Assembly (NCBI RefSeq): GCF_000499845.2
Contig: NC_023750.2
Coordinates: 3,363,913 to 3,427,912, forward strand
Direction of reading: 5' to 3'
DNA: 64,000 bases
Origin: Phaseolus vulgaris
Lineage: Eukaryota; Streptophyta; Magnoliopsida; Fabales; Fabaceae
Shown: piece by piece, positions 35,094-47,335 of the stretch
Numbering within the stretch: position 1 is the first letter of the stretch
Layout of the letters: each line of letters starts with the position of its first letter
Translations under genes and position numbers: made by a program
Notes under the pieces: model-generated
Database searches by the model: none
Told to the model about the DNA's origin: nothing
The model's input: only the letters and a program-made list of their open reading frames with translations

Positions 35094-38000
35094 TCCCCCC
35101 TTAAACTTGTGGTGGGGATGTGTTCCACCATAAGTTTACTCTTAAAATTAAAAAAGGATGCTCCTGAAATAGGTTTAGTAAAAATGTCAGCTACTTGATA
35201 TTGACCAGGAATGTGCACCAGATGAATGTGTTTTTGTTGAACTTTCTCTCTGACAAAGTGTAAATCTAATTCAAAATGCTTAGTCTTGGAGTGCATGACA
35301 GGATTGGCAGCCATAAGAACAACTCCTAGATTGTCAGAGTATATTGTAGGAGGAGAGAAAACTTGTCGGAGTTCTGTTAGAAGGGATTGAATCCATAACA
35401 GCTCGGCAAGAACAACAGCAACACTTCGATACTCAGCTTCTGTAGTGCTCCGAGAGACCACCTTTTGTTTTTGAGAAGACCATGAGATAAGATTCTTTCC
35501 CAAGTAGACACAGTAGCCAGTTGTGGAGCGTCTATCATCCAAATCAGTTGCCCAATCAGCATCACTGAAACCCATTATGGATGATGTAGAACTGGGATGA
35601 AGATGGAGACCATGCGCAGTGGTGCCAGCAACATATCTTAGAATCCATTTCACAACTTTCCAATGGTGTTCTTGAGGAGCATGCATGAACTGACAGACTT
35701 TGTTCATAGAAAAAGCAAGTTCAGGACGTGTGATAGTGAGATATTGAAGTGCTCCAACAGTAGATTTGTAAACAGTGGGATCTGGAACGGCTGTGCTACC
35801 ATCTTTAGTTAACCGCAAAGAAGAAATCATTGGTGTGGGCTGGGATTTGGCATGAAGCATATCAGTTTGCAGCAAAAGATCATTTGCATATTTTTCCTGA
35901 GACAAGAATAAACTACCATCTGGTAGTGATGAGACCTGAACACCAAGAAAATAATGCAATATTCCAAGATCTTTTAAAGGAAAAACAATTTGTAGGGCAG
36001 AAATAAATTTTTGAATTACATTAGATGAGTTACCAGTAATAAGAATGTCATCAACATAGACAAGAATGAGTAAGACATTACCATCCCAGAACTTTATGAA
36101 CAGAGAAGAATCACTTTTAGAAGATTGAAAACCCATCTGTGTAAGAGTGTGATGAAGCTTCTGAAACCAGGACCGAGGAGCTTGTTTTAAACCATATATA
36201 GCTTTGTTCAGTTTGCATACATGTTGAGGATGCGCAAATGAAACAAAACCAGGTGGTTGAGCCATGTATACATGTTCTTGCAAGTCTCCATGCAAAAAAG
36301 CATTGTCAATGTCTATTTGATGTAGTGGCCAATTGTGGGAAACAGCTAAAACAAGAACAATTCGAATTGTTGTCGGTCGAACAACAGGGTTGAATGTGTC
36401 ACTATAATCCAGACCAGGAACCTGAGTAAAGCCTTTTGCTACAAGGCGTGCTTTGTTGCGATGAAAAGTCCCATCAGCATGCAACTTGCGTTTGAAAATC
36501 CACTTGCACCCAACAACACTCGCAGCAAGAGGAAGAGGCATTAGAGTCCAATTGTTATTAGTTATAAGCGCATTATATTCAGATTGCATTGCTTTAAACT
36601 AGTTTGAATCAGATAAAGCTTGTTTATAACCAAGGGGTTCAACAAATGATGTACTAACCTGATATATTTTGGGTTTGAACACACCAGCTTTGGAACGAGT
36701 CACCATGGGATGATTGTTGATGATAGAATCTGAAGCAGGTGGAGAAGAAAGAGACTCCATAGATTCACAAAATATAGGTGCAGTGGTGCAAGCAGGAGCA
36801 ACAGAATTATTATTATTAGGAGCAGATGGTAAAGAGGTGGATGAAGGAATAACAGTGAGGGGCACATTAGAATGAGTAGAAGATGACAAATCAGAATCAA
36901 TAGAGAAAGGATTATTTGTAAGAGAAAAAGGAAAAACAATTTCATTAAAGATGACATGGCGTGAGATAATTGTCTTACCAGAAGGCAACAAGCAAAGGTA
37001 CCCTTTATGATTGGAATCATATCCCAAAAACAAACATATAGAAGCATGATATTCAAATTTATGATGATTATACGGTCTAAGCAAAGGATAACAAGCACAA
37101 CCAAAGACTTCAAAAAATTCATAAGTGGGTTTTTTGTTAAAAAGAACTTCATAAGGTGTACGATTGTTAAACACAGAAGATGGTAAGTGATTAATAATAG
37201 TAGTTGCAGTAAGAAAAGCTTCTCCCCAAAACTTATAAGGCAAAGAGGCAGTTGATAATAAGGCTAAACCTGTCTCAACAACATGTCTATGTTTTCTTTC
37301 AATTGAGCCATTTTGCTCATGTGTGTGAGGACAAGTTAGTCTATGTTGTATCCCATTATTATGCAAGGAAGGTGTAAGAGCAAGAAATTCCTTAGCATTA
37401 TCCGTTTGTAAGCTTTTTAATATGCATCCAGTTTGTTTTTCAGCAAAAATTTTAAAACGCTGGAAAACTGAAAAAACTTGAGATTTAGAGGATATGAGAT
37501 AAAGCCATGTAAAGCGCGAATAAGCATCAAGAAAGGCTAAGTAATACCGAGATCCATTAGAAGAATAGTATGGAGAAGGACCCCATATATCAACAAATAC
37601 AAGTTCAAGAGGACAAGTATAAACAGTTTCAAAATCATGAAAAGGTAATTGGTGATGTTTAGCAATAGTACAATTTTCACAAAAAACAGAGTGTTTAATA
37701 CATGGTACGTTGCACAATTTCATTACTCTAGTAACAGTGTTATAGGAAGCATGACCAAGGCGATTATGCCATAGTTGAAACTTAGAACACACAGAATTAA
37801 CACTAATATTGCATACAAAAGGTTTGAGTTTGTGAATAAATGGAGGAAACACATAAAGACCATCTTTAAGTTTTCCTTGTAGAATGATCTGCTTTGTATC
37901 CTGTTGTTTGACAAGGCAGTAATCAGAATAGAATTCAAAGAAGACATTATTGTCTTTAGCAAACTTAGAAACACTCATAAGATTTTTGGTGATGTTTGGA

Positions 38001-39213
38001 ACATGAAGAAGTTGATGAAGATGAACGACAATGTTATGGTGAGGAGTAATATAAGTGGCAGAGCCAATGTGAGTAATGGGAGTACCTGAACCATTACCTA
38101 ACTTTACATCCTCGGTGCCATTATAATTGGCTTTGGTGGTAAAAGCATTGAAGTCACTTGTGAGATGATGTGTAGCACCGCTGTCAGGATACCAGAGAGG
38201 ATCGGTGACCGTAGATGGTGCTCCCAAAATAGATGGTTCAGCAGATTCATTCGCTGAAGCAAAAAATTCAGTAGCATTAGCATTGATAGAGGTATTTGAA
38301 TCGGTGTCATACCTTTGCCAACAACGGAGAGCTGTATGACCCATCTTTCCACAGATTTGGCACTGAGTCTTGAAATTAGGGTTTCTGTTTGACGCTCCAG
38401 AAATTCGATTTGACGCTCCAAAGAAGCGATTTAGGGGTCGTCCACCACGGCGACCACCTCTGTGAGTTTGATTCATCCATGGTTTGTTGTATGTGGGGTT
38501 TGACGGTTGCCAAGAAGCTGTTGAAAGATGTGCTTGAACAATACCAGAATCCAACAATCGATGTTTGTCAAAACGCTCCTCTTGAGCAAGCAGAAGAGCC
38601 TCAATGTCTTCCACTGTGTATGGATCGATGCGAGAGGTGACGGAAGTAATGAAACCATCATATTCGTCAGGTAAGCCGTCCAGAATAGCTTCGATTTGAT
38701 CATCGATAGCAGCAAGTGTATCCACGATTTTCTTTTGATCAAGAAGATAGGTGGAAATGGAGCGATCTTTCTTAGGATTGCGTAACTGTACCTTGAGTTT
38801 CTTAATTTTGGCTCGAGACTGAGTGGCATAATACGTATGTAGTTTATTCCAGATTTGATACGCTCTGTGAAGACCCACCGTTTTCGTCAAGATTGGCGTG
38901 TCATGGACGCGAGAAGCCAGGCAACGAGAAGGTGATCCTGTTGCTGATGCCGAAGAAAAAGAGGATTAAGGGTGGGCGATTTTGAATTTTCAACAGTGAG
39001 AAATTCTGGGGGTGATGAAGACTCCTCCAAGAACCGTGAAAGGTTGAGACCATGTACAGTGACAGTGACTTGTTGCTGCCAGAGAAGAAAGTTATCATCA
39101 TCCAATTTCAATGAAACTGGAGTAGAGAAAGTATGAGGTGTGAAGGAGGAAACACCAGAAAATTTTTCAAGATTGGTACCCGAAGAAGAAGAAGATGAAG
39201 AAGGGGAAGACAT
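35081..39213 (-). pseudogene. Copia-2 gag-pol, one frameshift and one nonsense codon from intact
   Basis: gag starts at ATG 39213 and runs to a frame change near 38888; the second frame continues from about 38890 to a TAG at 36601-36599. The same frame then runs from 36598 to the end at 35081. Domains in order: gag, zinc knuckle CQICGKMGHTALRCW, protease YPDSGATHHLTS, integrase zinc finger (HNRLGH...CENCTIAKHH), DDE core with VDIWGP, TDNAKEF and SIERKHRHV, RT with LVYVDDILI, and RNase H with FSDADWATD and STTEAEYRS. All catalytic residues looked for are present. Apart from the two lesions it is intact, in keeping with its nearly identical LTRs. Confidence 0.93.
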
Positions 39214-39240
39214 GATGAAAAAAAAAAGCTCTGTATACCA

Positions 39241-39424
39241 TGTGAAGAGAGAGGAAGGTAAAGGGTAAAAGAGTAAAACAGAGTGAGAGTTTGAGAAAAG
39301 GGAAAAAGTATATCAAATATTCATATCAAAGATTACAATTACAAGTGTATATAAAGGAGTTATAACCAATAGGTGGTTATAACAGAAAAGAATAAAAGGC
39401 AGTGAGATATATTATCCCTTTACA
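39241..39424 (-). repeat. Copia-2 5' LTR
   Basis: 184-bp LTR paired with 34910-35093; the primer-binding site starts immediately inside it. Confidence 0.95.
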
Positions 39425-39429
39425 ATGAT

Positions 39430-40375
39430 ATAGCTTGTAAATTTCTAATTTTATTTATGATAGCTTATACCTTGCGTATGAATGTTAGGATCGTTGTATT
39501 GTTAATTATTTATGTACTTATGCATTGTTTATACCTTTCCCAAAATGATAACCTGAAAAAGATTTATCTGGGAATTGTGTTTGTTATAATTAGAGAAATG
39601 TAAATTGTTATGCAGGGAGAGAAATCACTAAAACCAGTCAAATATTAAAAAAACTATCTTATAATTTCTCCATTAGCTAAAATCTTAACCAACATCGAAA
39701 TTAGCTGAATATACTTTTTTTTATAACTATTCTTGTTCTAATCCACATAATAAATGTACTTTTTATATTTTAAAACAGATATAGTGTGAAATGAAAAATT
39801 ATCATAACATATGCCAATTTTACAACTGACCATGCAAATCTAAAATATTAATAAAAATGTTGTCTATAATATAAGTTGTACTTGTCTAAATGGTTATTTT
39901 ATTTGAACATGTCAAATGAATTATAATTTATAAGAATTAAGTTTTAAACATTTTTAACAAAGTTAAAATAATTTTTAAGATCATGGCTATATTTGAAAAA
40001 AAAAAGAGTTAAAAGTTGAAAATTGAAAAGTCATAACTGAAAACTATAATGAAACCTAAAAATGTGAATTGAAAAAATTGACATGTTTAAATTATACATA
40101 AAAAAATAAAATAAGTGTAACAACGAGAAGTGAAATTAAAATTTGTTTCACTTAGTCTTAAATAAAGGGATTGACAAAATTAACAGGAAGCAAACAAATA
40201 AGATAAACAGATGAACTGAAGCACAATTTGAGGAGTATGAAACAAGGCTAAAATAAACATGAATTTCTTAACCATAAGCGGACACAATGATTAATTCCAT
40301 AACTAAAGGGATCCTGTTGTTCTCAAAGAAGATCAATCACTTACCTGAAGTCACATTACAATTTTCTTTATGAAT
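39430..40375. other. Intergenic DNA downstream of TNL copy C
   Basis: AT-rich from 39430 to about 40110. From there to 40375 it matches the DNA downstream of copy A (20775-21190, inverted). No gene seen. Confidence 0.55.
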
Positions 40376-43300
40376 CTAGGGAAAGAATTCACATATGGGA
40401 TAGACAACTGTGTTCTTGACCACCAATCCATGACCAAAACTCAAAAAAATCTCCACCTTGTCTCCATATCCTAAATTTGACAATATACCCTGCCAATCTA
40501 TATCATTAAAGGAAATTACTCTGCCATGCATGTGTATATGCAATGTGCACTTTGTGTAGTTAACAATTAAGACACTTCTAAGACATTCAGTTGCATCGAT
40601 TTCAGGAGTTGATGAATAAACAACACACAAAACCATTCCCTTCAAGTCACGATCTAGAGGCACAGTGAAAGAAACACAATGTTCCTCACCCATATGGGCC
40701 AACCAATAAGGATCATTGTCGACTGGGAGATAAACATCACATGACTCACTGCCTTCCGATACCTGTACCATGTGATAAAAAGCTTAGACATTTTTATACT
40801 TTTAGTTATTCAAATTATCTTCTGCAACCATTATTTGTCATCAAAAGTTACAAAATGTAATTCAATTTGTTGTGTTATATCAGCATCATGTCGTCAGAGA
40901 TTTAGAACGCATATCTGTGTTCATCTCTTTCAGTTTAAATTTCTACAATCGTTAGGAATAAATCATGAAACTAATAAAGCAAGAAAGTGGAAATCAATTT
41001 CCCAGTACTTAGAGACTTCATTAGGATTATTATGTGTTCTCTTAATTGCTAAATTCAGGTGAAGGTGATAAAACCAAAGGGAAAGCTAGAGAAGAACCTT
41101 AGATACGTTATGGCTGACAGCATTGAAGAATTCATGGTATGCTCCAACACCAATCAAAGAAGACCTGAAGTGCTGCTTTGAAATTCCTGATTCTGTAGTT
41201 GCAAAATATTCCACCAGAAAATTTTTCAATTGCTTAGATAGTTGAATTTCGGTGTCACATTGCACCAAAACACTTCGAAGATTTGCCAGGCTGCTAAGCA
41301 ATGGCGCAATATCATCCCAACTATAATTATCCTCCATATCCATGAACGAATGACTAAGAGATATGGGATTCATTGTTGGTGACATCCAAGAACGAATGAT
41401 AGAAGGAAAAAGATTAGGTGGCAATCTCTCAAATCCACGTAGGGATACATATCCAAGGCTTTTTGATCTTACAATTGAAAAGGGCACTTGTTCAGCAATT
41501 AGAGTTATCAAGGATTCCATTTGCACTGTATCTTTTTCCAGTAGGTCAATCATCGAACACCCAGAGAGAATTAGAGTTTTTAAAGATTTCAACAAATATA
41601 CCTCTGCGGGGAGATTACTCAGACTTGTACAGTCCTTCAAATTTAGCAGTGTAAGATTGGACAGACATCCAATAGATTGGTGTACTTTGCGCAATCTTGG
41701 ACAATCTTTCAGAATGAGCTGTTCAAGACTTGGTAGTCCGGAAAAGTCAGGGGTTTTTGTTAAATACTTGGAGTGACTAAGATTAAGGACTTTCAGCCAC
41801 CTCAAAACCTACACCGTCACAGTTTTTTTTTTTACAAGTGTCAGAGAAGAAAATCAAAATGAAACAGCAGTACGTTACATTTTTTGTTGTTTTAGTTAGC
41901 TTTGTGTTTTAATAGAAAATGGCAAAGTAATAAAAACCTGAGGTTCTTTCAAAAGTAGTCGAACATGATTGTGTTTTAAGTGAATCACTATTGCATCATG
42001 CAGATGAAAGTCGTTAGGTGGGTATTCTGAAGACCCTTGCAAACTGAACCATCTCAGTTTCCTAGAAGTGTACTCAGAACTTCCAGCGAGTTTCAGCAGG
42101 AGTCTTGATTGTTCTCTTCTGGCTGAACGCAGTTTCACAGGCACTGCCCGAGAGTTTCTGCCCTGTGATGAAAAGAGTAAAGAAAAACAAAATTACTGAA
42201 AATGAGAAAGCAAAGCAAACACTTGCAAGAGAAGTTTTAGAAACCATATATAAAGAATGTTCTTACTGAATTATCTGTCAATACATATTCTGCATCATCA
42301 AACTGCAGTCTGCTCTCCATCCAAAATTCCTCTCTTGAAATCTCACGAATAATTTCTCTTCCCATTTCTTGTAGCAAAGAATGCATTCCAAGTTTGTTGT
42401 TCTTTATAACTTTTATGAGGTTACTTTCTATCAGAGCTCTTATTCCAGTATCAGCATCTACTCCACAGCCATTTAGAATCTTGGTAGCATAGGCTCTGCC
42501 CTCACCAACGAAGGAACAACATACATCAAGGAATAAATCTTTTTCCATTTCATTGCGTAAACCATCGAAGCTTATTTTCAATTTCTGTCGAATGTGGTGC
42601 ATGGGAATTATCTCTAATTTTAACAAAACACTATTCCATTCTTCTTTTGTCCTTTCAAATAAACAATTTCCAATGACTTCAAGAGCTAGAGGTAGTCCTC
42701 CACAATGACTAACTACACTTTTTGCAAGGTAATTGTATTCTTCTTTTGGTTTTGCTTCTCCAAATGCATGCCAACTAAGAAGCTCAAGGGACTCGTCTGC
42801 GTTCATTAGCTTTAATGGAAAAACAGAATCAACTTGAAGAATCCTTGGTAGGTCTTGATCTCTTGTTGTAATGATTATTACAGTTTTTGCACTGAACCAT
42901 TCACGCCATTCCAATACTAATGATGCATGAAACTTAGATACATCGTCAAGTACAATGAGCACCCTTTTCCCAGAAAGTCTTTCCCGAATCATTTTTCTCC
43001 CCATCTTACCACTAGGTGTCTTCATCTTTGTTTTTAGGACATCTAAAAAAAGTTGTTTTTCTAAACGAAGATATGCTCTTGTTCCACTACTAAGTTGTAT
43101 AATATCTTCAAAGAAACTTTTCTCCATGAATGTACCTTGAATTTGATTGTAGATGGCTTTGGCAAGGGTGGTTTTACCCGATCCTCCCATTCCACATATA
43201 GCTATCGTAAAAACTTGCGTGGATTTATTTTTGATAATTCGAATCACATCTTCCACACGGGATTGTAATCCAACTGGGAATTTAGTAGCGGACAAAACTG

Positions 43301-43952
43301 GTAAATGAAGAACGGTCTTAAAAATTTGGTGGACTAGTTCAGCATCACTCCTTCAAGTTCAATAACAATCATGGAAGAAGTCATGTCATGTGGTACTATA
43401 ATTAAATCAGAAAGCTTAAAATATGGTGATTGAGTGAGTGATTTACCTGTAATTGCTCTCATCCCATCCAAATAAATTTGCAGCTTTGGTGAGTGCGTGG
43501 CTCCACCTGGACATGCCATGCTCCAGTTCTTGTTCTGAGAATGCTTGCTCTGCAGTTGCTTTGAAGGCTTTACCAAAATCACCCATCTGAAGTCGTACAT
43601 CAGATGGCTGAATTTCGTAATACACGGGCAGAACATGTCTGCAATAAGTTTGGTGCCATTTGATGATTTGTTGAAGCTGATGAAGACACCACTCAGATTG
43701 AGAGTAGGCTGTGGTGAAAACAACAATGGCTACACGAGAGTGATTGAGAATAGGTTGTTGGAAGTGAATTGGGTTGAGTGCATTGGGGTGGTGAAGGAAA
43801 GTGGTGAAGCCAACAGCAGAGAGGGCAGAATCGAGATGAGAAACAAATTTCCTTTGGATGTCTTCTCCATTAAAGTTTATGAGCACATCGTACTTCCTTG
43901 GGAGTTTGGATGATGAAGAAGCGAATTCCATGGAAGGAATTGATGAAGTCAT
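40376..43952 (-). CDS. TNL copy C: TIR-NBS-LRR disease-resistance protein with all exons open
   Basis: Intracellular immune receptor of the TMV-N type. Exons: TIR 43952-43447, NB-ARC 43350-42267, linker 42162-41938, LRR 41808-41098, C-JID-like 40762-40376; GT/AG borders in phase, 970 residues. TIR: KYDVLINFNGEDIQRKF (20-36) and WCLHQL (88-93). NB-ARC: P-loop GMGGSGKTT (222-230), VLIVLDDV, IIITTRDQDL, CGGLPLALEVIG, FLDVCCSF, GMHSLLQEMG (MHS in place of MHD). The LRR region is short, then a jelly-roll type C-JID with YWLAHMGEEHCVSFTVP. Oddities: residue 92 is Gln where TIR NADases have the catalytic Glu, and a deletion of about 36 bp truncates the C-terminus after YPICE. An upstream ATG at 44027 would add 25 hydrophobic residues; 43952 matches copies B and E. 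Confidence 0.88.
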
Positions 43953-44039
43953 CAACTGATAGAAGAAGAGGATCAATGCAACACAGTGAGTCAAAGAAAT
44001 GATATGAACAGACACAAAACCATTCAAAGTATTTTTTAA

Positions 44040-44170
44040 TAGTGGAGGAAGCGCGTTAACACCATCAATGTACCATCAATGAAACTTTTTTTACTTTAGC
44101 CAGTGAAGAAATTAGACCAACGCCCACTCTGAATCACAAACAAAATATATTAGACTAATAACTACGAAAA
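44040..44170 (-). promoter_or_regulatory. Conserved upstream block of TNL copy C
   Basis: Contains the same GTGAAGAAATTAGACCAACG, CCCACT and ACTAATAACTACGAAA blocks seen upstream of B and E. A regulatory role is inferred only from conservation between duplicates. Confidence 0.35.
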
Positions 44171-44204
44171 AGCTTATAACATCATCATCTATAGAAAAAT
44201 ATAG

Positions 44205-45685
44205 AAAAGATTTAAGGGTAAAATAGTAAAATTACATAGGAGCTAAAGGGTAAAAGCAATATGTTCATTAGAAAAAACTTTAATAAAGATTTGAGCCTCT
44301 ATTGTGTGTTTCAAAAAGAAGAAGAGAGGAAACTTGATGGCTCCCTAGAGTGTAAGAGTTGCAGCGATCGGAGAAGAAGTAGAAGGAATAGCAAGTAACA
44401 AGATAAAAAGAAACTCTGTTTTTACTTTTGTTATTGTATATCACACTTATAATAAAGAGATGTTTCCCTTTTTATAGGCTTTTACAAAAACTAAAATAAT
44501 AAACTTATATGAGTGGATATGTGTATTACTTTCTCAATATCCTCCCCTCAAGCTGGATGATGTATATTCATCATATCAAGGTTGTTCACAAAATTTTGGA
44601 AGGGAATCCATTGTAGGGTTTTTGTAAACATGTCTACTAGTTGATCAGAAGATTGAATATGTAGGAGATGCAGGAATTTGTCTTGTATTTTCTCACGAAT
44701 CACATGGCATTCAATGTCAATGTGTTTCGTTCTTTCATGAAAGTTAGGATTATGAGCTATGTGGGGAGTCGATTGATTATCACAATAGAGAGTAACAGGA
44801 TCAGGTGTTTGTACAAAGTATATAGTTGATATCCATTGTAGTTCACGAGCAAAAGCCGCGAGTGCTCTGTATTTTGCTTCAAAAGAAGACCTAGAAATAG
44901 TGTGTTGTTTATTTGTTTTCCAGAAATTAAGAGTAGTCTAGGAAAATGCAATACTCAGTGGTAGAATGTCTTGTGTTAGAACAAGATGCCCAATCTGAGT
45001 CACTAAAGGCCTTAATGTGAACTTCAGATTCTCGTTAAAAAATAACTCATGCGTAGGATTAGCTTTGATGTAGCGTAGAATATCTTGCACATCTTGTTGA
45101 TAATAAACTGTAGGTTCTTGAACAAATTGGCTAAGGAGTTGGATAACAAAGGTTATATCAGGTTTAGTGTTGGTGAGATATAGGAGTTTTCCAATTAGTA
45201 TTCTATAAGGATTGGGATTTTGAAGTTTATATATAGTTTCAAAAAAAACTTTAGTGTTAGACATAAGAGGAGTAAAACAAGGTTTACTTCCTAGCATTCC
45301 AGTTTCTTCCAAAATGTCAACGGCGTATTTCCTTTGACATAAATGAATTCTTTTCTTAGATCTTTCGACTTCAACACCCAAGAAGTATTTTAGTTCACCA
45401 AGATCTTTTATCTTAAAAGAATCATTTAGGAAGTATTTAATTCTTTCAATTTCTTGTAATGAATCTCTTGCAAGGATAATATCATTTACATAAACAAGTG
45501 AAACAATGAGAGATTTTTTAGTTTTTAAAAAATAGAATAATCAGACATAGATTGAGAAAAACCAAAAGAAATAAGGGAAGAAGATAGCTTAGCAAACCAC
45601 TGTTTGTTGGCCTATTTTAAACCACAAAGAGACTTTGTAAGTATGCAAAAGTGATATTTTCATTGACCAGAAAATCTAGTAAAAG
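44205..45685 (-). mobile_element. Copia-3 fragment: 3' LTR plus RNase H and part of RT
   Basis: In the sense direction: RT remnant with VSLVYVNDIILA (45492-45481 is YVND in place of YVDD), GELKYFLGVEVERS, GMLGSKPCFTPL, then a decayed RNase H with many stops, ending SSSLRGGY (about 44560). The polypurine tract GAGGGGAGGATA is followed by an LTR of about 330 bp (to about 44205). The 5' half of the element is missing; a CACTA-like block begins at 45687. The same family occurs at 46822-47335 and 60005-60453. Confidence 0.8.
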
Positions 45686-45686
45686 A

Positions 45687-45930
45687 CACTAGTACAAATT
45701 GTTAATATGACACTATATAAAGTTGATTATAATAACACCATCGTTAAAAAATGTGTGGTGGCAATGTGATAATTATTTTGTAGTTTTATAACGACAATTC
45801 CCTAGTGAATCGTCGCTATATTTGCAAAATGTGAAAAATAACGACGGTTTCCTATGCGAACCGTCATTATATATGCATCGAAGTCAAAAAATTACGACGA
45901 TCTACGTGTGAACTATCGTTATTTTGGTAT
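45687..45930. mobile_element. CACTA-like terminal and subterminal palindromic repeats
   Basis: Begins CACTAGTACAAATTG, a typical CACTA terminus. Three successive palindromic units follow: AACGACAATT...AATCGTCGCT (about 45788), AACGACGGTT...AACCGTCATT (about 45840), and TACGACGATC...CTATCGTTAT (about 45892). The opposite terminus is not proven: ACTAGTG at 46287-46293 has only 7 bp of inverted match and no matching 3-bp TSD. Confidence 0.5.
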
Positions 45931-45939
45931 TTATTTTTC

Positions 45940-46300
45940 CTACACTCACAACTTAACATATTTATTCACTCTTCATTGTCCCGCTACCTACTTCGTTCTT
46001 TGTCTTCACTATTTTCTTCACTGCCATCTACTTCCAGCCAAAGGTCCCCTGCCCACGCTGCTTACGTCCTTCTCGTGCCACCGCCACCACCGCTTTCATC
46101 TTGGTCGCACCATCATCGTTTCGTCTTCTCCCATTTCCCGCTCCTCTCTACCGCCATTATTGGCACAAGTCCTTCTTGTGACTACCAGCACCGCTTACGA
46201 ACCTCTCCTCCATGGGTCAAACCCCCGCGTACACATCTCTCCTTTGCACGCTGCCAACACCTCCACCACACACACACGCTGCCATGACTAGTGCACGGTG
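45940..46300 (+). other. C-rich, coding-like segment of unknown origin
   Basis: Base composition changes sharply to C-rich, with open frames on the plus strand (45854-46291 and 45976-46287) rich in His, Pro, Ser and Leu. No domain is recognised. It sits right after CACTA-like palindromes, so captured host DNA is possible, but a non-coding origin is equally possible. Confidence 0.3.
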
Positions 46301-46527
46301 CCTCCCTAAACCTAAATTTTTTAATTAATTTTATAATAAATATTTGGATGTACATGTTGATTAGTTAGTATTAGGGTTTTTGGGAACTTCATTTACTTGA
46401 TATTTGAGGGAGGAGTCCTAACATTGAAGAAAAGAGTGATAAATTTGCAATTGGCAAAAATTAGCATGAAAAAACTTTAAACGTTCATAACTTTTGATAG
46501 AGAAGACGAATGGAGTTGCGTAGACCC

Positions 46528-46590
46528 TAAACCATAAACTCTAAACCCAAATCCCAAATCATAAACCCTAAACCCTAAACCTATAAAATG
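46528..46590. repeat. Interstitial telomere-like repeats
   Basis: Contains CCCTAAA units in degenerate tandem (ACCCTAAACC, CTCTAAACCC, ACCCTAAACCCTAAACC), the plant telomere repeat. About two perfect and four imperfect units. Chromosome-internal position is shown by the flanking TNL copies. Confidence 0.7.
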
Positions 46591-46821
46591 TACAATTCTA
46601 AAAGAAAGTCACATCAGGTTTGCACCCACTTATATACTATGAAATGTCCTAATCTTTAGTCAATGTGGGATCTCCAACACACCCGTTCACGTCGAGGCTA
46701 CCAACTCGTGTGTAGGACTATATATTATGGGTGGTCTGATAACGGCTAAATAACGGGTGGCTTGATAAGCCCAACAAACAATCGCTAGGATAGACTCGAA
46801 ATGACTTTAATACCATATTGA
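46591..46821. other. Unassigned block next to a Copia-type primer site
   Basis: Includes GTCAATGTGGGATCTCCAAC and ends GACTTTAATACCATATTG. Read on the minus strand the end is TGGTATTAAAGTC, a decayed initiator tRNA-Met primer site adjacent to the Copia-3 LTR remnant. It may be the leader of a rearranged Copia-3. No protein-coding region seen. Confidence 0.35.
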
Positions 46822-47335
46822 AAAAGATAGAAAAGATTTAAGGGTAAAGTAGTAAAATGAAAAAGGTGCAAAAGGGTAAAAGCATATGTGCATTAGAAAA
46901 AACTTAAACAAAGATTTGAGCCTCCACTTTGTGTGTGTCCTGTATTTTCTCACGAATCACATGACATTCAATGTCATTGTGTTTCATTCTTCCATGAAAG
47001 CTGGGATTATGAGCTATGTGGGGAGCCAATTGATTACAATAGAGAGTAGCTGGATCAGGTGTTTTTACAAAGTATATAGTTGATCCATTGTAGTTCACAA
47101 GAAGTAGCCGCGAGTGCTCTGTATTCTGCTTTAGAAGAAGACCGAGAAATAGTATGTTGTTTCTTTGTTTTCCAGGAAATAAGGGAATAGCCCAGGAAAA
47201 TGCAATAGTCAGTAGTAGAATGTCTTGTGTTAGAACAAGATGTCCAATCTAAATCACTAAAAGGCTTAATGTGAACTTCAGATTCAATGTTAAAAAATAA
47301 TTCATGTGTAGGATTAGCTTTGACGTAGAATATTA
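46822..47335 (-). mobile_element. Copia-3 second fragment (LTR remnant plus RNase H)
   Basis: 46822-46930 matches the outer end of the Copia-3 LTR; a deletion then joins it directly to RNase H sequence (46935-47335) reading KPFSDLDWTSC, CIFLGYSLISWKTKKQ and SSSKAEYRALAAT on the minus strand. The rest of the LTR and polypurine tract are missing. A decayed primer site lies on the other side of the LTR remnant, suggesting unequal recombination between tandem elements. Confidence 0.7.

Larger units (their letters stand above)
34910..39424 (-). mobile_element. Copia-2 LTR retrotransposon, young, near complete
   Basis: LTRs 34910-35093 and 39241-39424, each 184 bp, differing at four positions. They are flanked by a perfect 5-bp TSD ATGAT (34905-34909 and 39425-39429). 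In the sense direction the LTR is TGTAAAGGG...CTTCACA, the primer site reads TGGTATACAGAGC (an initiator tRNA-Met type site with one extra base) and the polypurine tract is AAGGGGGG just before the 3' LTR. It carries gag, protease, integrase, RT and RNase H in Copia order. It inserted upstream of TNL copy B and downstream of copy C. Confidence 0.96.

Noticed and set aside
41363..41776. Long plus-strand open frame opposite the LRR exon of TNL copy C (and similar frames opposite copies A and E)
   Set aside because: It mirrors the coding strand of a clear LRR exon, recurs antisense to each copy, and has no domain of its own.
43160..43200. miR482/miR2118-type target site in the P-loop coding region
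   Set aside because: The sequence is only partly similar to the usual target and no alignment score could be computed by eye.
43953..44027. N-terminal extension of TNL copy C starting at 44027
   Set aside because: The extra hydrophobic residues are not in frame upstream of copies B and E; the shared ATG at 43952 is preferred.
45687..46293. Complete small CACTA element bounded by CACTAGT and ACTAGTG
   Set aside because: Only 7 bp of terminal inverted match and no matching 3-bp flanks; kept as CACTA-like fragment only.
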